In this document: in pieces, positions 43,337 through 53,804 of the stretch
Layout: the number at the start of each line of letters is the position of its first letter
Position numbering within the stretch: position 1 is the stretch's first letter
Assembly: GCA_963585895.1 (NCBI GenBank)
Contig: OY757915.1
Location: forward strand, 91,330,514 to 91,394,513
Origin: Sepioteuthis lessoniana
Taxonomy: Eukaryota; Mollusca; Cephalopoda; Myopsida; Loliginidae
Length of the DNA stretch: 64,000 nt
Reading direction: 5' to 3'
Made by a program: the position numbers and the translations under genes
The notes under the pieces: generated by a model
What the model saw: the letters and a program-made list of their open reading frames with translations, nothing else
What the model was told of the DNA's origin: nothing
Databases searched by the model: none

Positions 43337-44147
43337 TTTGTTGGTTGGTTAGGTTTTGTGGCATATCAACCTTTGTTGGTTATTTAATGCCAAATCCATT
43401 TTATGTAAATAATCTGTTCTATTTAAAACAATTCAGTTTAGCATGCGTACACAGTTTAATTGTGAAAAACATTTCTATTTCAAACTATTCAAGCAATTAT
43501 ATATAACAATTCAGTTTAGTGTAAGTACAGTTTCAATGTCAAAACCAGTTCAATTTCAAACAATTCAGTTTAGCATAAGTACGCAGTTTAAATGTAAGTA
43601 CAGTTTAATTGTGAAAAACATTTCTATTTCTAGCTATTCAGTTGAGTCAAGCAGTTCTAATTCAGCTAATTCAGTTTAGTATAAGTACTAATTTTGTTTA
43701 CACACAGTGAAATGTCAAAACAGTTCTATGATAAACAATTCAGTCTAGTGTAAATAGAGTTTCAATGTAAAAAAAAACATTCTATTTCAAATAATACAGT
43801 TTACCGTAAGCACGCAATTCAAATATAAGTACGATTTAATTGTCAAAAAATTTCTATTTCAAGCTATTCAGTTTAATCAAACAATTCAGTTTAGCGTAAG
43901 TATGCCGTTAGTTCTATTTAACCTATAGAGAGGGCCCTATCAGGTGCTACCACACGAGGCCAGAGTGGACCTGGGAGCAATAGCAATGAAGAGGGACTCC
44001 GTATTCCCCAAAGCCCCAGCATTACTGGAACCTCAACATCAGATTGTTTTATGTCATATCCAGAATACTCATTGAAGTGGGGAAGGGTCTTACCCCTCTG
44101 CAGAGGTGCAGTCAGTATATTCTACAGCACAAGCAGACTGGGCAAAG
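43337..44147 (-). mobile_element. Family E inserted in LINE RT (reference full copy, 811 bp)
   Basis: The LINE reading frame context fixes both ends: plus strand from TTTGTTGGTTGGTTAGG to AAGCAGACTGGGCAAAG. It contains the 3' tail GTGGCATATCAACC/AATGCCAAATCC, about nine degenerate 56-bp units (43420-43900), and the core 43905-44135. A 10-bp target duplication and an AACC-type 3' tail mark it as a retroposed, non-coding element. It is younger than the LINE. Confidence 0.92.
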
Positions 44148-44639
44148 TTCTGCAAGGAGATACATTAGCACCATAGCTGTTTATAATATGCCTAGATTAC
44201 GTACTTCAAACTTCGATAGATATAATAAAAGAAAATGTCTTCACACTAACAACGACATGAACTAGACAATATCCCGCGGAAACTAAAGCGGACCTAAACT
44301 ATGCATACAAAATAGTGCTTCTTTCAAATACACATACCCAAGCTGAATCCCTGCAATATAGCCTGAAACAGGCAGCAGGAAACGTTGGTCTCTACTTGAA
44401 CCTGTGTTTTAATCGAGAAGGAGCCATCTCCACTCTAAATGGCGGTCCTCTGAAATTAGTTGACAAGTTCACGTACCTCGGCAGCAGTGTCTCATCATCT
44501 GAAAATGATGTCAATATGTGCCTAGCGAAGACATGAACTGCTATCGATAGGTAATCGATAGTGTGGAAGTCTGAATTATCCGATGAAATAAAACGGGATT
44601 TCTTCCAAGCGCGTATGTGTCTGTATTACAATATGGATG
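44148..44639 (+). pseudogene. LINE-1type RT, part 2
   Basis: Resumes LQGDTLAP (CTGCAAGGAGATACATTAGC) after family E, then the sequence around YVLRTSNFDRYNKRKC, a damaged YADD region, SNTHTQAESLQYSLKQAAGN, DKFTYLGSSVSSSENDVNMC. It ends in LQYG at the solo LTR. Confidence 0.88.
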
Positions 44640-45165
44640 TGTAGCATAGCCATAATACGAATACGTAAAATGTTCATATGCATAGGAATCCCGAAACACT
44701 GACGAGTTTCTTTAGTTCTAGTACGAAACATTTATTAACTTTTTTGACTTTTAGTTTTTTGACACGAGGAGAGAGAGACACTATGCTGACTGTTCCATCT
44801 GACCCAACAAATGCGCGGTGCATCCCATAGGCCCAACTGGACTGGCCTCGCCGAGGCTCAAAAACAAACTAGCCTCGCCCAAAGACAAATCTCAACTAAC
44901 TGCTTTTTTAAAAAAATCAACAAAATTTCCAGCCTCTCACTTCCGGTCATGACGTCATTCACAACCCAGTCTTATTTCCTATCTGGGATTTTTATTATGA
45001 CATTTGTGATTGTCACATCCTCCGCGCTCGAGCGGAAACTGCACTCAATGTGTGCACCTGCACGTGCACTAAGCCGAATAGTTCTAAGCCTAACCAAACT
45101 GAATGATGATACATAACCAACGAAAAATGATAATATAAAAAAAATCCTTCTGCAATTATATAACA
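44640..45165 (-). mobile_element. Solo LTR, 545-bp family (copy 3) inside LINE
   Basis: Plus-strand ends TGTAGCATAGCC and TTATATAACA, target duplication GATG (44636-44639 and 45166-45169). Removing it restores the LINE text ATATGGATGTACTATG. TGACGTCA at 44950-44957. 526 bp; a subfamily shared with 61550-61863 (GATTGTGATTGTCA-like block). Confidence 0.8.
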
Positions 45166-45505
45166 GATGTACTATGTAGACGCTAACAAAACCTAAGGAG
45201 AAAAAGCTAAACGGGAACTGTTCAAGAAATTTACGAGCTATATTGGACAAAAAACCACAACTGTCCGGCCACTTACATCCCGTCTCTAAAACCTTCTAAA
45301 TAAGACGAACAAGACATGCTGTATACTGCTGGAGAAGCAAGAACGAACTCATAAGTGATGTTCTCCTTTGGCTTCCTTCACATGAACGAGCCAGTGTTGG
45401 CCGACCAGCAAGACTTCACAACAGTTCAATGCGGACACAGGATATAAACTGGAGGACCTGTCTGGAGTGATGGATGATAGGGACAAATGGAGAGAGAGAT
45501 AAAGA
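45166..45505 (+). pseudogene. LINE-1type RT, part 3 (C-terminus)
   Basis: Continues after the LTR: ACGCTAACAAAACC (TLTK), GAGAAAAAGCTAAACGGGAA (EKKLNGN), CTGCTGGAGAAGCAAGAACG (CWRSKNE), GCCAGTGTTGGCCGACCAGC (ASVGRPA), GGAGTGATGGATGATAGGGA (GVMDDRD). Frames are broken. Confidence 0.82.
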
Positions 45506-45825
45506 GAGTCGTTATTTGTTGTACGTGCCACCAACCGGACGAGTATGGCACAAGGCCATTTTTAGGCGGATCCTGGTTCAGGGCCGTAGCCCAGACACGC
45601 CCGGTGACTCCAAAAATGCCATGGACTCCGTCAGGCGCCTTAGGCACCAAGTAATAAACCTAGCCATTCCAAGGAGGGTTAGTGCCTGAAGGGACGGACC
45701 CCTGAGGTTCGAGGATGCTGGTCAAAGCGCACCTTGACTGACTACCAGCCAAACCAAAACACACCCGTTCAGAACTGTGTACCGACCAACACGGCCGACC
45801 GATGTATATCCCACCCAGGCTGGAT
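45506..45825. mobile_element. Unidentified insert of about 320 bp in the LINE 3' end
   Basis: LINE sequence stops after GATAAAGAGAGTCG and resumes at about 45824 with GATTAAAGAGTTAGAG...CAGGGAAATCC. The near-repeat ATAAAGAGAG/ATTAAAGAGT may be a worn target duplication. The insert is GC-richer (CCGGACGAGTATGGCACAAG, GACACGCCCGGTGACTCC) and unlike any other family here, except for a weak match near 20385. Confidence 0.5.
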
Positions 45826-45895
45826 TAAAGAGTTAGAGAGAGCCAGGGAAATCCCTGATACCAGTGTGTGTGCGTGTGTGTGTGTGTGAATTAAT
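45826..45895 (+). pseudogene. LINE-1type 3' terminus and (GT)n
   Basis: GAGAGAGCCAGGGAAATCCC corresponds to the RVREIR end of the LINE protein. A GTGTGTGCG-type run follows at 45865-45889. Confidence 0.6.
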
Positions 45896-45899
45896 ATGT

Positions 45900-46680
45900 G
45901 AGTAAAAATGGATATAAGCTGTAATTTTTGTTGCCGTATTTTTGCATTTTATGACCAATCAGCTTGTACGTTCTTGTTTTTAAAATTTCTATATGACTTC
46001 ACAGATGACAATAATTGACTTGGCACGAAAAATTTCAAGGATCAAAACTTAAAATAATTCAAGGAATCTTTTCCCTCTGAGACTGTTTAAAATGACATTT
46101 TTTAACCAATTAGAATCATAGATAAATTAACAACTCATTTTTTAATGTAATTTCGAGGCTACTTCAATCTTATAAATGTATGATCATTTTTATTAATAAG
46201 TTTAAGTTAAACATTAAATTCTAAATCTTTTGTTATTCTTTTATAATATATCCAAAAAAATCAACAATCTTTGGTTCTTATAAATCTTAAAGGACCTTAT
46301 CCGAGAAATTCAAGAAACTAGAAAGCAAGGACACCACTTAGAGGCAAACCTATGAGTTAGATTTATTTTTCCTGTCTATCTTATCGATTTTGTTAAGTAA
46401 ATCTTAGGTGTAAACTGCTTAATGTATCTAAAAGAGGCGTTAATATTTTGGCTAAAGACTTGACGATCTTATGCAGAAATATATAAGAAAGAATTGGTCT
46501 TAAATGAATTTATTTTAATCTAATTTGAGGACTACTTCTATCTTATAAATGTATGATCATTTTTATTAATGAGTTTAAGGTAAACATTAAATTCTAAATA
46601 TTTTGTTATTCTTTCATAATATATCCCCCCCCAAAATGGTAAGGCGTTGTTAATTCGTAGGGAAAATCTTTGGTAGGTTC

Positions 46681-46755
<75 letters not shown>

Positions 46756-47480
46756 GCAATATCTGTTAAGTCATTGTTCCATGGATATATAACTGATAGA
46801 TTTTCTATTTAATGAAAATATCAACAATCTGTGGTTCTTATAAATTTTAAAGGCTCTGATCCGAGAAATTCAAGAAACTGGAAAGCAAGGACCCCACTTA
46901 GAGGCGAACCTATGAGTTGGATTTGTTTTTTCATATCTATCTTATCTATTTTGTTAAGTAAATCACCATAATTCTTAAGGTGTAAACTGCTAAATGAATC
47001 TAAAAGAGGCGTTAATTTTTTGACTAAAGACTTGATGATTTTATACATAAATATATAAGGAAGAATTGGTTTTAAATGAATTTCACGTTTATGAGTCTTT
47101 GGAAATCAATAAATTTTAGAAACAATACGATGGTAATCAATTAAGAAAGATCACAATTTGTCTTCTTCTTTTATAACTAGTGTTTTTTATATAAATAATT
47201 GAGAATATCTATATTTTTTCGTTATTGTTTCTTGTGTAATTTGTTCTGATGTGTTTTTGAAATCTAATAATTCTCTTATTTTGTCGTTATATTACGTCGA
47301 GTTGATAATGAGAACATTTTTACCTTTATTTGAGAGTAGGATGATTATTCAGTTCTTTTTAATGAAATAATAGTATCTTTTAAGTAAAGTGCGATCATTA
47401 ATCCCAACATTAGTGGTTGCAGTGATTAAACCTTGTATGAATCCCTTCACAAAATCCGAATCGCTTATTAGGTTCATTAT
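45900..47480 (-). mobile_element. Penelope-like RT region, duplicated
   Basis: Minus-strand frame 47048-46821 reads IIKSLVKKLTPLLDSFSSLH and LKNYGDLLNKIDKIDMK, resembling the conserved RT segment of Penelope-like proteins. 47340-47240 reads SNKGKNVLIINST-like text. A block is repeated in tandem: TATAAATGTATGATCATTTT at 46171 and 46544, AGAGGCGTTAAT at 46433 and 47004. The second copy carries an extra 190 bp containing (TA)n. Fossil with several interruptions. Confidence 0.45.
46683..46753. repeat. (TA)n microsatellite, about 70 bp
   Basis: An uninterrupted TA run inside the second duplicated block. Confidence 0.97.
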
Positions 47481-47499
47481 GTTGAGTTTTTCGATTGGT

Positions 47500-48114
47500 T
47501 TGGTTTTACGGCTTATTAAATTGGAGGTTATTTAATGCCAAATCCTGTTTATACATATATAAAGTAAGTAAAGCTGGCGACCGTACTCGAGGGCGACCAG
47601 AAGACTCCCTTTTCAATAGCTACTACACTGAGGCGTAGGGGAGGGCACTAATCCTTTCCCTGGATTACTCCACTTTACCCTTGATACGTACCTTATATTA
47701 CCGAGGGTTAAGTAAGGAGACATCATTTATTTGTTTGCATACAGTTAAAGGATCAAACAGTTCTATTTCATACAATTCAATTTAGCATGTCAACAAAGGT
47801 AAATGGTTCCAAGTATTGCTATGTATCACAAACAATTTAATTAAACATTTGTTTAAACAGTTAAATGATCAAATAATTATTTTTCAAACAGTTCTATTTC
47901 GTGGTAGTCCTTTCTTTGTGCAGAGTTTAAATGTCATACAGATGTATTTGGCTCATAGATAGGACCCTATAAGGTGCTACCACTCCGGGCCAGAGTGGAC
48001 ATGGGAATAATGGCAATGGAGAGGTACTACAAGGTCCACTACTACTGAACTACTTACTACTGAAAGGTCCAACATTATTGGAGCCTCACTATCAGATTAA
48101 TAGAACATCCTCCC

Positions 48115-48115
<1 letters not shown>
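47500..48115 (-). mobile_element. Family E copy with SINE A insert
   Basis: Tail GGTTTTACGGCTTATTAAAT / AATGCCAAATCC, interrupted at about 47560 by SINE A; repeats resume at 47735 (ATACAATTCAATTTAGCATG); core GGGCCAGAGTGGACATGGGA; disturbed 5' end with a local CTACTACTGAACTACTTACT duplication. Confidence 0.78.
47560..47735 (-). mobile_element. SINE A, 3' part
   Basis: AGTAAAGCTGGCGACCGTAC, TTCAATAGCTACTACACTGA, CTGGATTACTCCACTTTACC and CTTATATTACCGAGGGTTAA. The tRNA-like head is absent. Confidence 0.82.
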
Positions 48116-48165
<50 letters not shown>

Positions 48166-48228
48166 CATTAGATAACCTAGAATGTGTGATATGTCATTCA
48201 ACACCAAGGAACCAAAAACTGTTAAAAC
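48115..48228 (+). repeat. (TA)n with E/SINE B-type 3' end
   Basis: About 45 bp of TA, then GCATTAGATAACCTAGAATG and GATATGTCATTCAACACC, the shared 3' tail of family E and SINE B, without its 5' body. Confidence 0.7.
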
Positions 48229-48339
48229 AAAAACAATTTTAAAATATGAAATGAAATAGATAATTGCCTGAATGACAAATGGCCAGCAGGTATGAAGAAA
48301 GATGCCCTTTGAAGGTTAACTACTTGATTAATAATATAT

Positions 48340-48598
48340 AAGTAAGTAAAGTTGGCGACCATAGTCGAGGGCAACCAGAAGGCTCCCTTTTAAATAGCTA
48401 CTACACCGAGGTGTAGGAGAGGACGCTACTCCTTTCCCAGGATTTCTCCACTTTACCCTTGATACGTATCTTATATTGCTGAGTGTTAAGCAATGAGGTA
48501 TCAGGTAACATTTTAAAAGTCTTTGGTACGACGCGACTTGGGATTGAACCCAGATCTCCCAGACCATTGGCAAACACTCTACCTTCTAGGCCAATGTG
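48340..48598 (-). mobile_element. SINE A, nearly full
   Basis: AGTAAAGTTGGCGACCATAG to the head (GGGATTGAACCCAGATCTCC, CATTGGCAAACACTCTACCT, CTAGGCCAATG). The B-box region is well kept. About 258 bp. Confidence 0.87.
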
Positions 48599-49344
48599 TG
48601 TGTGTATGTGTGTGTGTGTATAATGTCATGGTCAGAAAGCAAGCAGTTAAGAGTAATAATTTGAGCTTATGCATCATTGACACTTAACTGCTTAACTGAT
48701 TTTGAAAAATAGTCCGTATAAGCATAACCCCAGATTTAGCAACAGAAGATAAATTAACAGTACCGCGTTATAAAAATATTTTTGATGATTATATACAAAA
48801 CAGGTCAGTTTTCAATAATAAAATCAGATTTTGTGAAAAACCCGAATGATAAAAAGAAAGTTGTAAGAACTGCAGATTACGTCCACCGGAAAATTTATCT
48901 ATCTTGGAATATGCCGAAAATTATAAATTACTGAACAAAAAAGCAAATTGATCTAAAAAAAAATGTAGACACGTTAATAAATCTATCCGTTGTCATTAAA
49001 CACTTGTCTAATTCTATATTTTTTTCCTGTATTTAGATTGCTCTGTTTATATTTAACAAATTATTTTCTTTCGTGCGAGTGCAAGTGAACAAACATCTTA
49101 ACTTGTGATAAATTCTTCACACCATAAAGTAACTGCTTTTTTCTCATTTTTTCCAGCTGAAGATAGTGTGATCCACAGAAAAAAATTAAGTAAATTTGGG
49201 TACTTTAAGTTTTTAAACAGCTCTGACATAGCAGGATCGAACACTTTTTTAATGCTTTTTTCTTCTATGTATATCTTTTATTATATATGGGAAATCATTT
49301 GGTTTCTATATTGAAAAAAAAAAAACCGTTAATTTTTATGAAGA
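48599..49344. other. Unassigned AT-rich interval
   Basis: (TG)n at 48596-48620, then AT-rich DNA. Short frames such as the one at 49105-49314 show no family motif. An A-run lies at about 49313-49325. Confidence 0.4.
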
Positions 49345-49735
49345 AATAGGCTTTTAGGCTAGAAAGCCTTATTTGCATTGAATTTCACTTTCAAGTCTCG
49401 TTGAAATCTTGAACTATTTCGTATCAATTAATAAACTGTTGGCACTTCATAATTCTTTACTTACCGACAAGCTGTAATTTTTCTATCTGCATTTCTGCAT
49501 TTTAAAACCAATCAGCCTTTACGCGCTAGTTTTCTTTGTGAATTCGTTGATGACAATATTTGACTTGCCGCGAAAAATTTGAAGGATCGAGACAGAAAAT
49601 AATTTAAGAAATCTTTTCCCTCCGAGATTGTTTAAAATACAACTTTTTGACCAATCAAAATCATTGATAAATCATCTTTTAAAATCTAATTTTGAGCCAG
49701 CTTCAATCTTATAAATAGAGAAGAAATAATTATTT
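49345..49735 (+). repeat. Dispersed repeat, family I
   Basis: TTTGCATTGAATTTCACTTT...GAAATCTTGAACTATTTCGT matches 55810-55870. The following part, ATGACAATATTTGACTTGCC...GAAATCTTTTCCCTCCGAG, matches 46005-46085. It therefore links two other loci and is probably the end region of a Penelope-like element. Confidence 0.55.
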
Positions 49736-50239
49736 TCTCCACTTGGTACGTAATTATTCTTTCGGTTTATTTCTTTTGAAAGAAACTTTAACATAGTTTT
49801 CTTTGGAGAATGTATTTAATTTCAACATCACTAAATTATCTTAAACTAAATGAATATGTTATTGCTCAGGTAGATCTAAAATACTGCTATTACAAAAATA
49901 TATTCACTTACCGATTTGTTTCATTTTGCATATAAACTGTTATTACGTTATTTGGCCACTACGTAGTGACACACTCATACAGAGATTATTTGCACACACA
50001 AAATATGTCCAATTAGAATACGGCTCCCAATAACTACTACATTTCACGCTTGAATCTTTACGTATTCACTAAATACATTTATGATCTGATTGATCTAATC
50101 TTTTTTAACAAGAAATCACAATGAATATTTAGTTTTACAACAAAGTTTTCACTCAATTTAAAAACATAAAATTATAGATAGGAAATTTATTCAAGCATTT
50201 TCACCTTTTTTATCATTAAGGGTTTTCGGACTATTGTCT
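49736..50239. other. Unassigned AT-rich interval
   Basis: No recognisable frame or repeat. Confidence 0.4.
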
Positions 50240-50515
50240 TCATCGTTATTTCCACAACATTTCGGCCGATATGTCCGGCCTTCTTCAGGTATTTCTCGAA
50301 CTCAGGAACCTACATGGAACTTCGTCCTTTATTGAATCTACGGGGGTCGCCCGTTCTGATTCCGTTAGCCATAACTGGGTACAAGTGTTAAGCATTCCTG
50401 TATTGTTACTTGCCTGCAGTCAAGATTGAACCTGCAACCTCCAGATGATTGTCTCCGTAGAAGCTTAGGGAATCAACGCCTAAAACAGTTACGCTATGTG
50501 TCCTGCTGGACAGTT
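50240..50515 (-). mobile_element. tRNA-like SINE joined to a CTGAAGA...GGCCGAAA module
   Basis: On the minus strand a tRNA-like head (ACACATAGCGTAACTG, B box AGGTTCAATCTTG) is followed by about 130 bp and then CTGAAGAAGGCCGGACATAT and CGGCCGAAATGTT. That module (CUGANGA, GGCCG/CGGCC stem, GAAA) is the widespread hammerhead-like element tail motif. Only one copy is present. Confidence 0.45.
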
Positions 50516-50764
50516 CATAGTGAATTTTTTGGACTTATAAACTTAATGTTCTTACTTTACTAGGATTACTACTATTATCTATGATATTTTGCCTGTGCTC
50601 CTATTCAGATTTTTTTTCATCGAACCTTTTTAATTATCGATTCCCATATTGTATTAAAAATGTGAAAATAACAATAAAACCCTCAATGATAAAAATCATC
50701 AAGCTTCATCTCAGAAATTTAGACAACTGATTTACACCTTATTCGTATATATATATACATATAT

Positions 50765-51055
50765 ATATAGTCATCCACAGACAGACTGTTTCGTTGTATC
50801 ACAACTCTTCAGTGTGGCTAGACACGGAGGACGCCTTAAGCTGGGATCGAAACCCACCCAACTTTCCTGTAGACTTAATACCATACCACACAGCCAGTAA
50901 GCGAACCACGTCAGCTCGGGAATTATAAGGCATTATGTAGCGGCTTCCATCAGTCTATAGTTTTGCCTTACTGGATACCAGAGTGCTCAATTCATTCGAA
51001 GAGCTTTTGCATTATGCGAGTGGCAGCCGTGAATTCCTTCGTCAGAGTGCTCTAC
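50765..51055 (-). mobile_element. SINE D, long form
   Basis: After (TA)n: GTCATCCACAGACAGACTGT, CTTCAGTGTGGCTAGACACG, GGGATCGAAACCCACC (B box), AGCGAACCACGTCAGC, and the 5' segment with CCAGAGTGCTCAATTCATTC and AAGAGCTTTTGCATTATGCG shared with 2045-2185. Confidence 0.8.
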
Positions 51056-51069
51056 CCCCGTGGAGGAAC

Positions 51070-51200
51070 GTATATTTTGTCATCTACAGATATACTGTTT
51101 CCTTGTATCTCAACTCTTCAGTGTGGCTAGACACGTAGGACGCCTGAAGCTGGGATCGAAATCCGCCCAACTTTACGTTAGGCTTAGCATCGAATTGCAT
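51070..51200 (-). mobile_element. SINE D, short second copy
   Basis: GTCATCTACAGATATACTGT, CTTCAGTGTGGCTAGACACG, GGGATCGAAATCCGCCCAAC. It lies directly upstream of the long copy and in the same direction, so the pair is tandem. Confidence 0.78.
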
Positions 51201-51244
51201 AAAAAAGACTTGATGCTACTATGATACATGATGATTGACTTAAG

Positions 51245-51962
51245 TTGTTTAGTTTGGTTTGGTTTGGCTTTATGGCATATCAACCATCGTAGGCTATCTA
51301 ACGCCAAATCTATTTTTATACATGTAGACCGCTTTTTTAAACAATTCATTTAGCATGAGTACGCAGTTTAAATGTTAAAACAGTTCTATCTTAAACAATT
51401 CAGTTTAGCATAAGTACAGTCTATTTCAAGCAATTTAGTTTAGAATAAATCAACAAAGTTAAATGGTTCAAAGTATTGCTATTTTAATCAATAATTCAAT
51501 TAAACATTAGTCATTTGTTTACACACAGTTAAATGATCAAAAAATTCTATTTCTAGCAATTCAGTTTAGCATAAGTCAACTCATTTAAATGGTTCTAAGT
51601 ATTGCTATGTATAACTAACATTTCAATTAAACATCAGTCATTTATTTACTCACAGTTAAATGATCGAACAGTTCTATTTCAACAATTCACTTCTCATAAA
51701 TCATTTGTTTGCACTCAATTTAAATGTCAAACAGTTTTATTTGACTCATAGAAAGGACTCTATCAGGGGCTACCACTCCTGGTCAGAGTAGACCTAGCAG
51801 CGATAGTAATGAAAGGGTACTCTGAATTCCCCTAAGCTTTGGCATTACCGTAGCCTTACTATCAGATGGTTTAATATCATATACAAGTACTCGTTGGTGG
51901 ATCTTACCCCTCGGCAGATATGCTGTCGGTGTGTTCTACACTCCTAGCCGACTGGGCTGTTG
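51245..51962 (-). mobile_element. Family E, long copy
   Basis: Tail (GGTTT)n, GGCTTTATGGCATATCAACC, CGCCAAATC; repeat region with both the common unit and the AAATGGTTCTAAGTATTGCT subfamily unit; core CTGGTCAGAGTAGACCTAGC; 5' end CCTAGCCGACTGGGC. Confidence 0.86.
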
Positions 51963-52099
51963 TCAGCTTGTGGATTTTGTTGTTTTAGCGCGCCATGAAA
52001 TAGAAATAAAAGACAACGAAAAAATAGAGAAATCCCCGGACTTTGCAACAGAATTTAAAAAAAAGTTCTATCACATATATGTGTTAGTAATAAGAATCG

Positions 52100-52345
52100 T
52101 ACATGGAGCTCTTGGACACGGCGACACGAGTTCAAATCATAGACGAGACTGTTTGCATTTCACATAGAGCTTATACCCTTGATAAACTATTCTCTCTCAA
52201 GCTATGGGTAAATAGTCGGACAAACCGGATCCCTAAACCTTGGTTAAGCAACTAGTTTAAATGGAAAGCTTTAAATTTAGAACTATTAAACTCCGATAAA
52301 AATTGACCTTGTGTCACATCCTTCTGGTGCAGAGTGGTTGGTAAA
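52100..52345 (+). mobile_element. SINE C copy
   Basis: Forward: TTGGACACGGCGACACGAGT, TTCAAATCATAGACGAGAC (B-box-like), TTGCATTTCACATAGAGC, AGCTATGGGTAAATAGTCGG, CCTTGGTTAAGCAACTAG, AAATTGACCTTGTGTCACAT. The A-box part is unclear. Confidence 0.75.
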
Positions 52346-53420
52346 AACATACTTGGAGCCCTTGTAACAGTCTCCATAGGCCTGGAAAAGAGAGTGGGAG
52401 ATCAAGGTAAGGATCATGTCCATCCAGACCACAGCACTGCTAAAATCAGCAAGGGTACTTAAAAATGTTCTGGAGACATTCAGACTTCAGTGAAAAACCG
52501 CGCTTTAAAACTGGCTTGAAAAACTTTCAATAATAATAATAATACAGAAACAATACTGACAACATGATAGATAACAGAATGACAAAAACTAGGGAAAAAA
52601 AATTGGGAGGAAAAACAACTCCATGGGCGTTTTAAACGACGAATAAACAACATCTCGCACGACAAAACCTGGACATGGCTAAGAAAAGGAAGCTTTAAGA
52701 GAGAAACGGAATCTCTCCTAATGGCTGCACAAAACAGCGCCATAACAATCAACCATATCAAAGCGAGGATAGATAAGACACAACAAAATAGCAAGTGCAG
52801 ACTATGTGGTGTCTGAGATGAAACCATCAATCACAATAAGCGAATACAGAAAATTGGCACAGAAGGGGTACATGACTGGATGGGCAAGGTGATCCACTGG
52901 GAAACGCGCAAGAAATTTAAATTTGCCCATGCCAACAAGTGGTATATGCACAACCCAGAACCTGTCCTAGAAAACGATATACACAAACTCCTGTGGGACT
53001 TTGATATACAAACGGATCACCTAATCTCGTTCCGAAGACCAGGTCTTATAATAATCAACAAAAAAACAGAATCTGCAAAATTGTCGACTTTGCTGTCCCG
53101 GTGGACAATAGAATAAAACTAAAAGAATGTGAAAAGAGAGATAAGTACCTCGACCTTGCTAGAGAATGGAAAAAACTATTGAACATGAAGGTGACAATTA
53201 TACCAATTGTGATTGGTGCCTTTGGCACGGTAACTAAAGGATTATTAAAGGGCCTGGAAGATTTGGAAGTTGGTGACCGAGTGGAGACCATCCAAACAAC
53301 AGCATTTTTGAAAACTGCCAGAATACTGAGAAGAGTCCTGGAAACTTGAGGAGACTTGCTGTCACTCAATCTCCAGTGAAATACCATCAGCTTACGTTGA
53401 TGAGAAAACTCTAATGAGTA
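52346..53420 (+). pseudogene. RLE-LINE 3' coding region, two overlapping remnants
   Basis: 52346-52500 carries a C-terminal piece (GALVTVSIGLEKRVGDQG). 52640-53345 is a longer relic: TWTWLRKGSFKRETESLLMA, a zinc-knuckle CRLCG...ETINH, WYMHNPEPVLENDIHKLLWD, then RRPGLIIINKK...VDFAVPVDNR (restriction-like-endonuclease core, with PG where PD is usual) and KVTIIPIVIGAFGTVTKGL...ARILRRVLET to the stop at 53347. One frame change near 53070 splits it. Assignment to the R2/R4-type group is from memory. Confidence 0.7.
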
Positions 53421-53564
53421 AATAATAATAACAATACCCATTTTGAGTGAGGTATGTTCCACGATAAATCATAAAATCCAAGAATCTTTGACTTAGAATA
53501 TCAATTTTATCATAAAACACGGCAATTGGTGTACATACTTGTAGCCTATACAATATATATATAT

Positions 53565-53800
53565 TCGGTCGAGTGTTCCCCAATGGTCTGGGAAACGGGG
53601 TTCATTACCAGGTTGAGTCATACAAAAGACTCAATAAATGGTACTTGAGACCGCCTTGCTAAAGACTCAGCAATGTAAGGTACGGATCAATGGTAAATTG
53701 GATCAATCCAGGGAAAGGAGTAGCGCCCTCGGCGGAGAAGCTACTGAAAAGGGGGCCTTTTGGGTCGCCCTTGACTAAGTTTGCCAACTTTTCTTACTTT
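53565..53800 (+). mobile_element. SINE A copy
   Basis: TCGAGTGTTCCCCAATGGTC, GGGGTTCATTACCAGG (worn B box), AATGGTACTTGAGACC, GGATCAATCCAGGGAAAGGA, ACTTTTCTTACTTTC end. The start of the head is missing. Confidence 0.82.
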
Positions 53801-53804
53801 CAAT

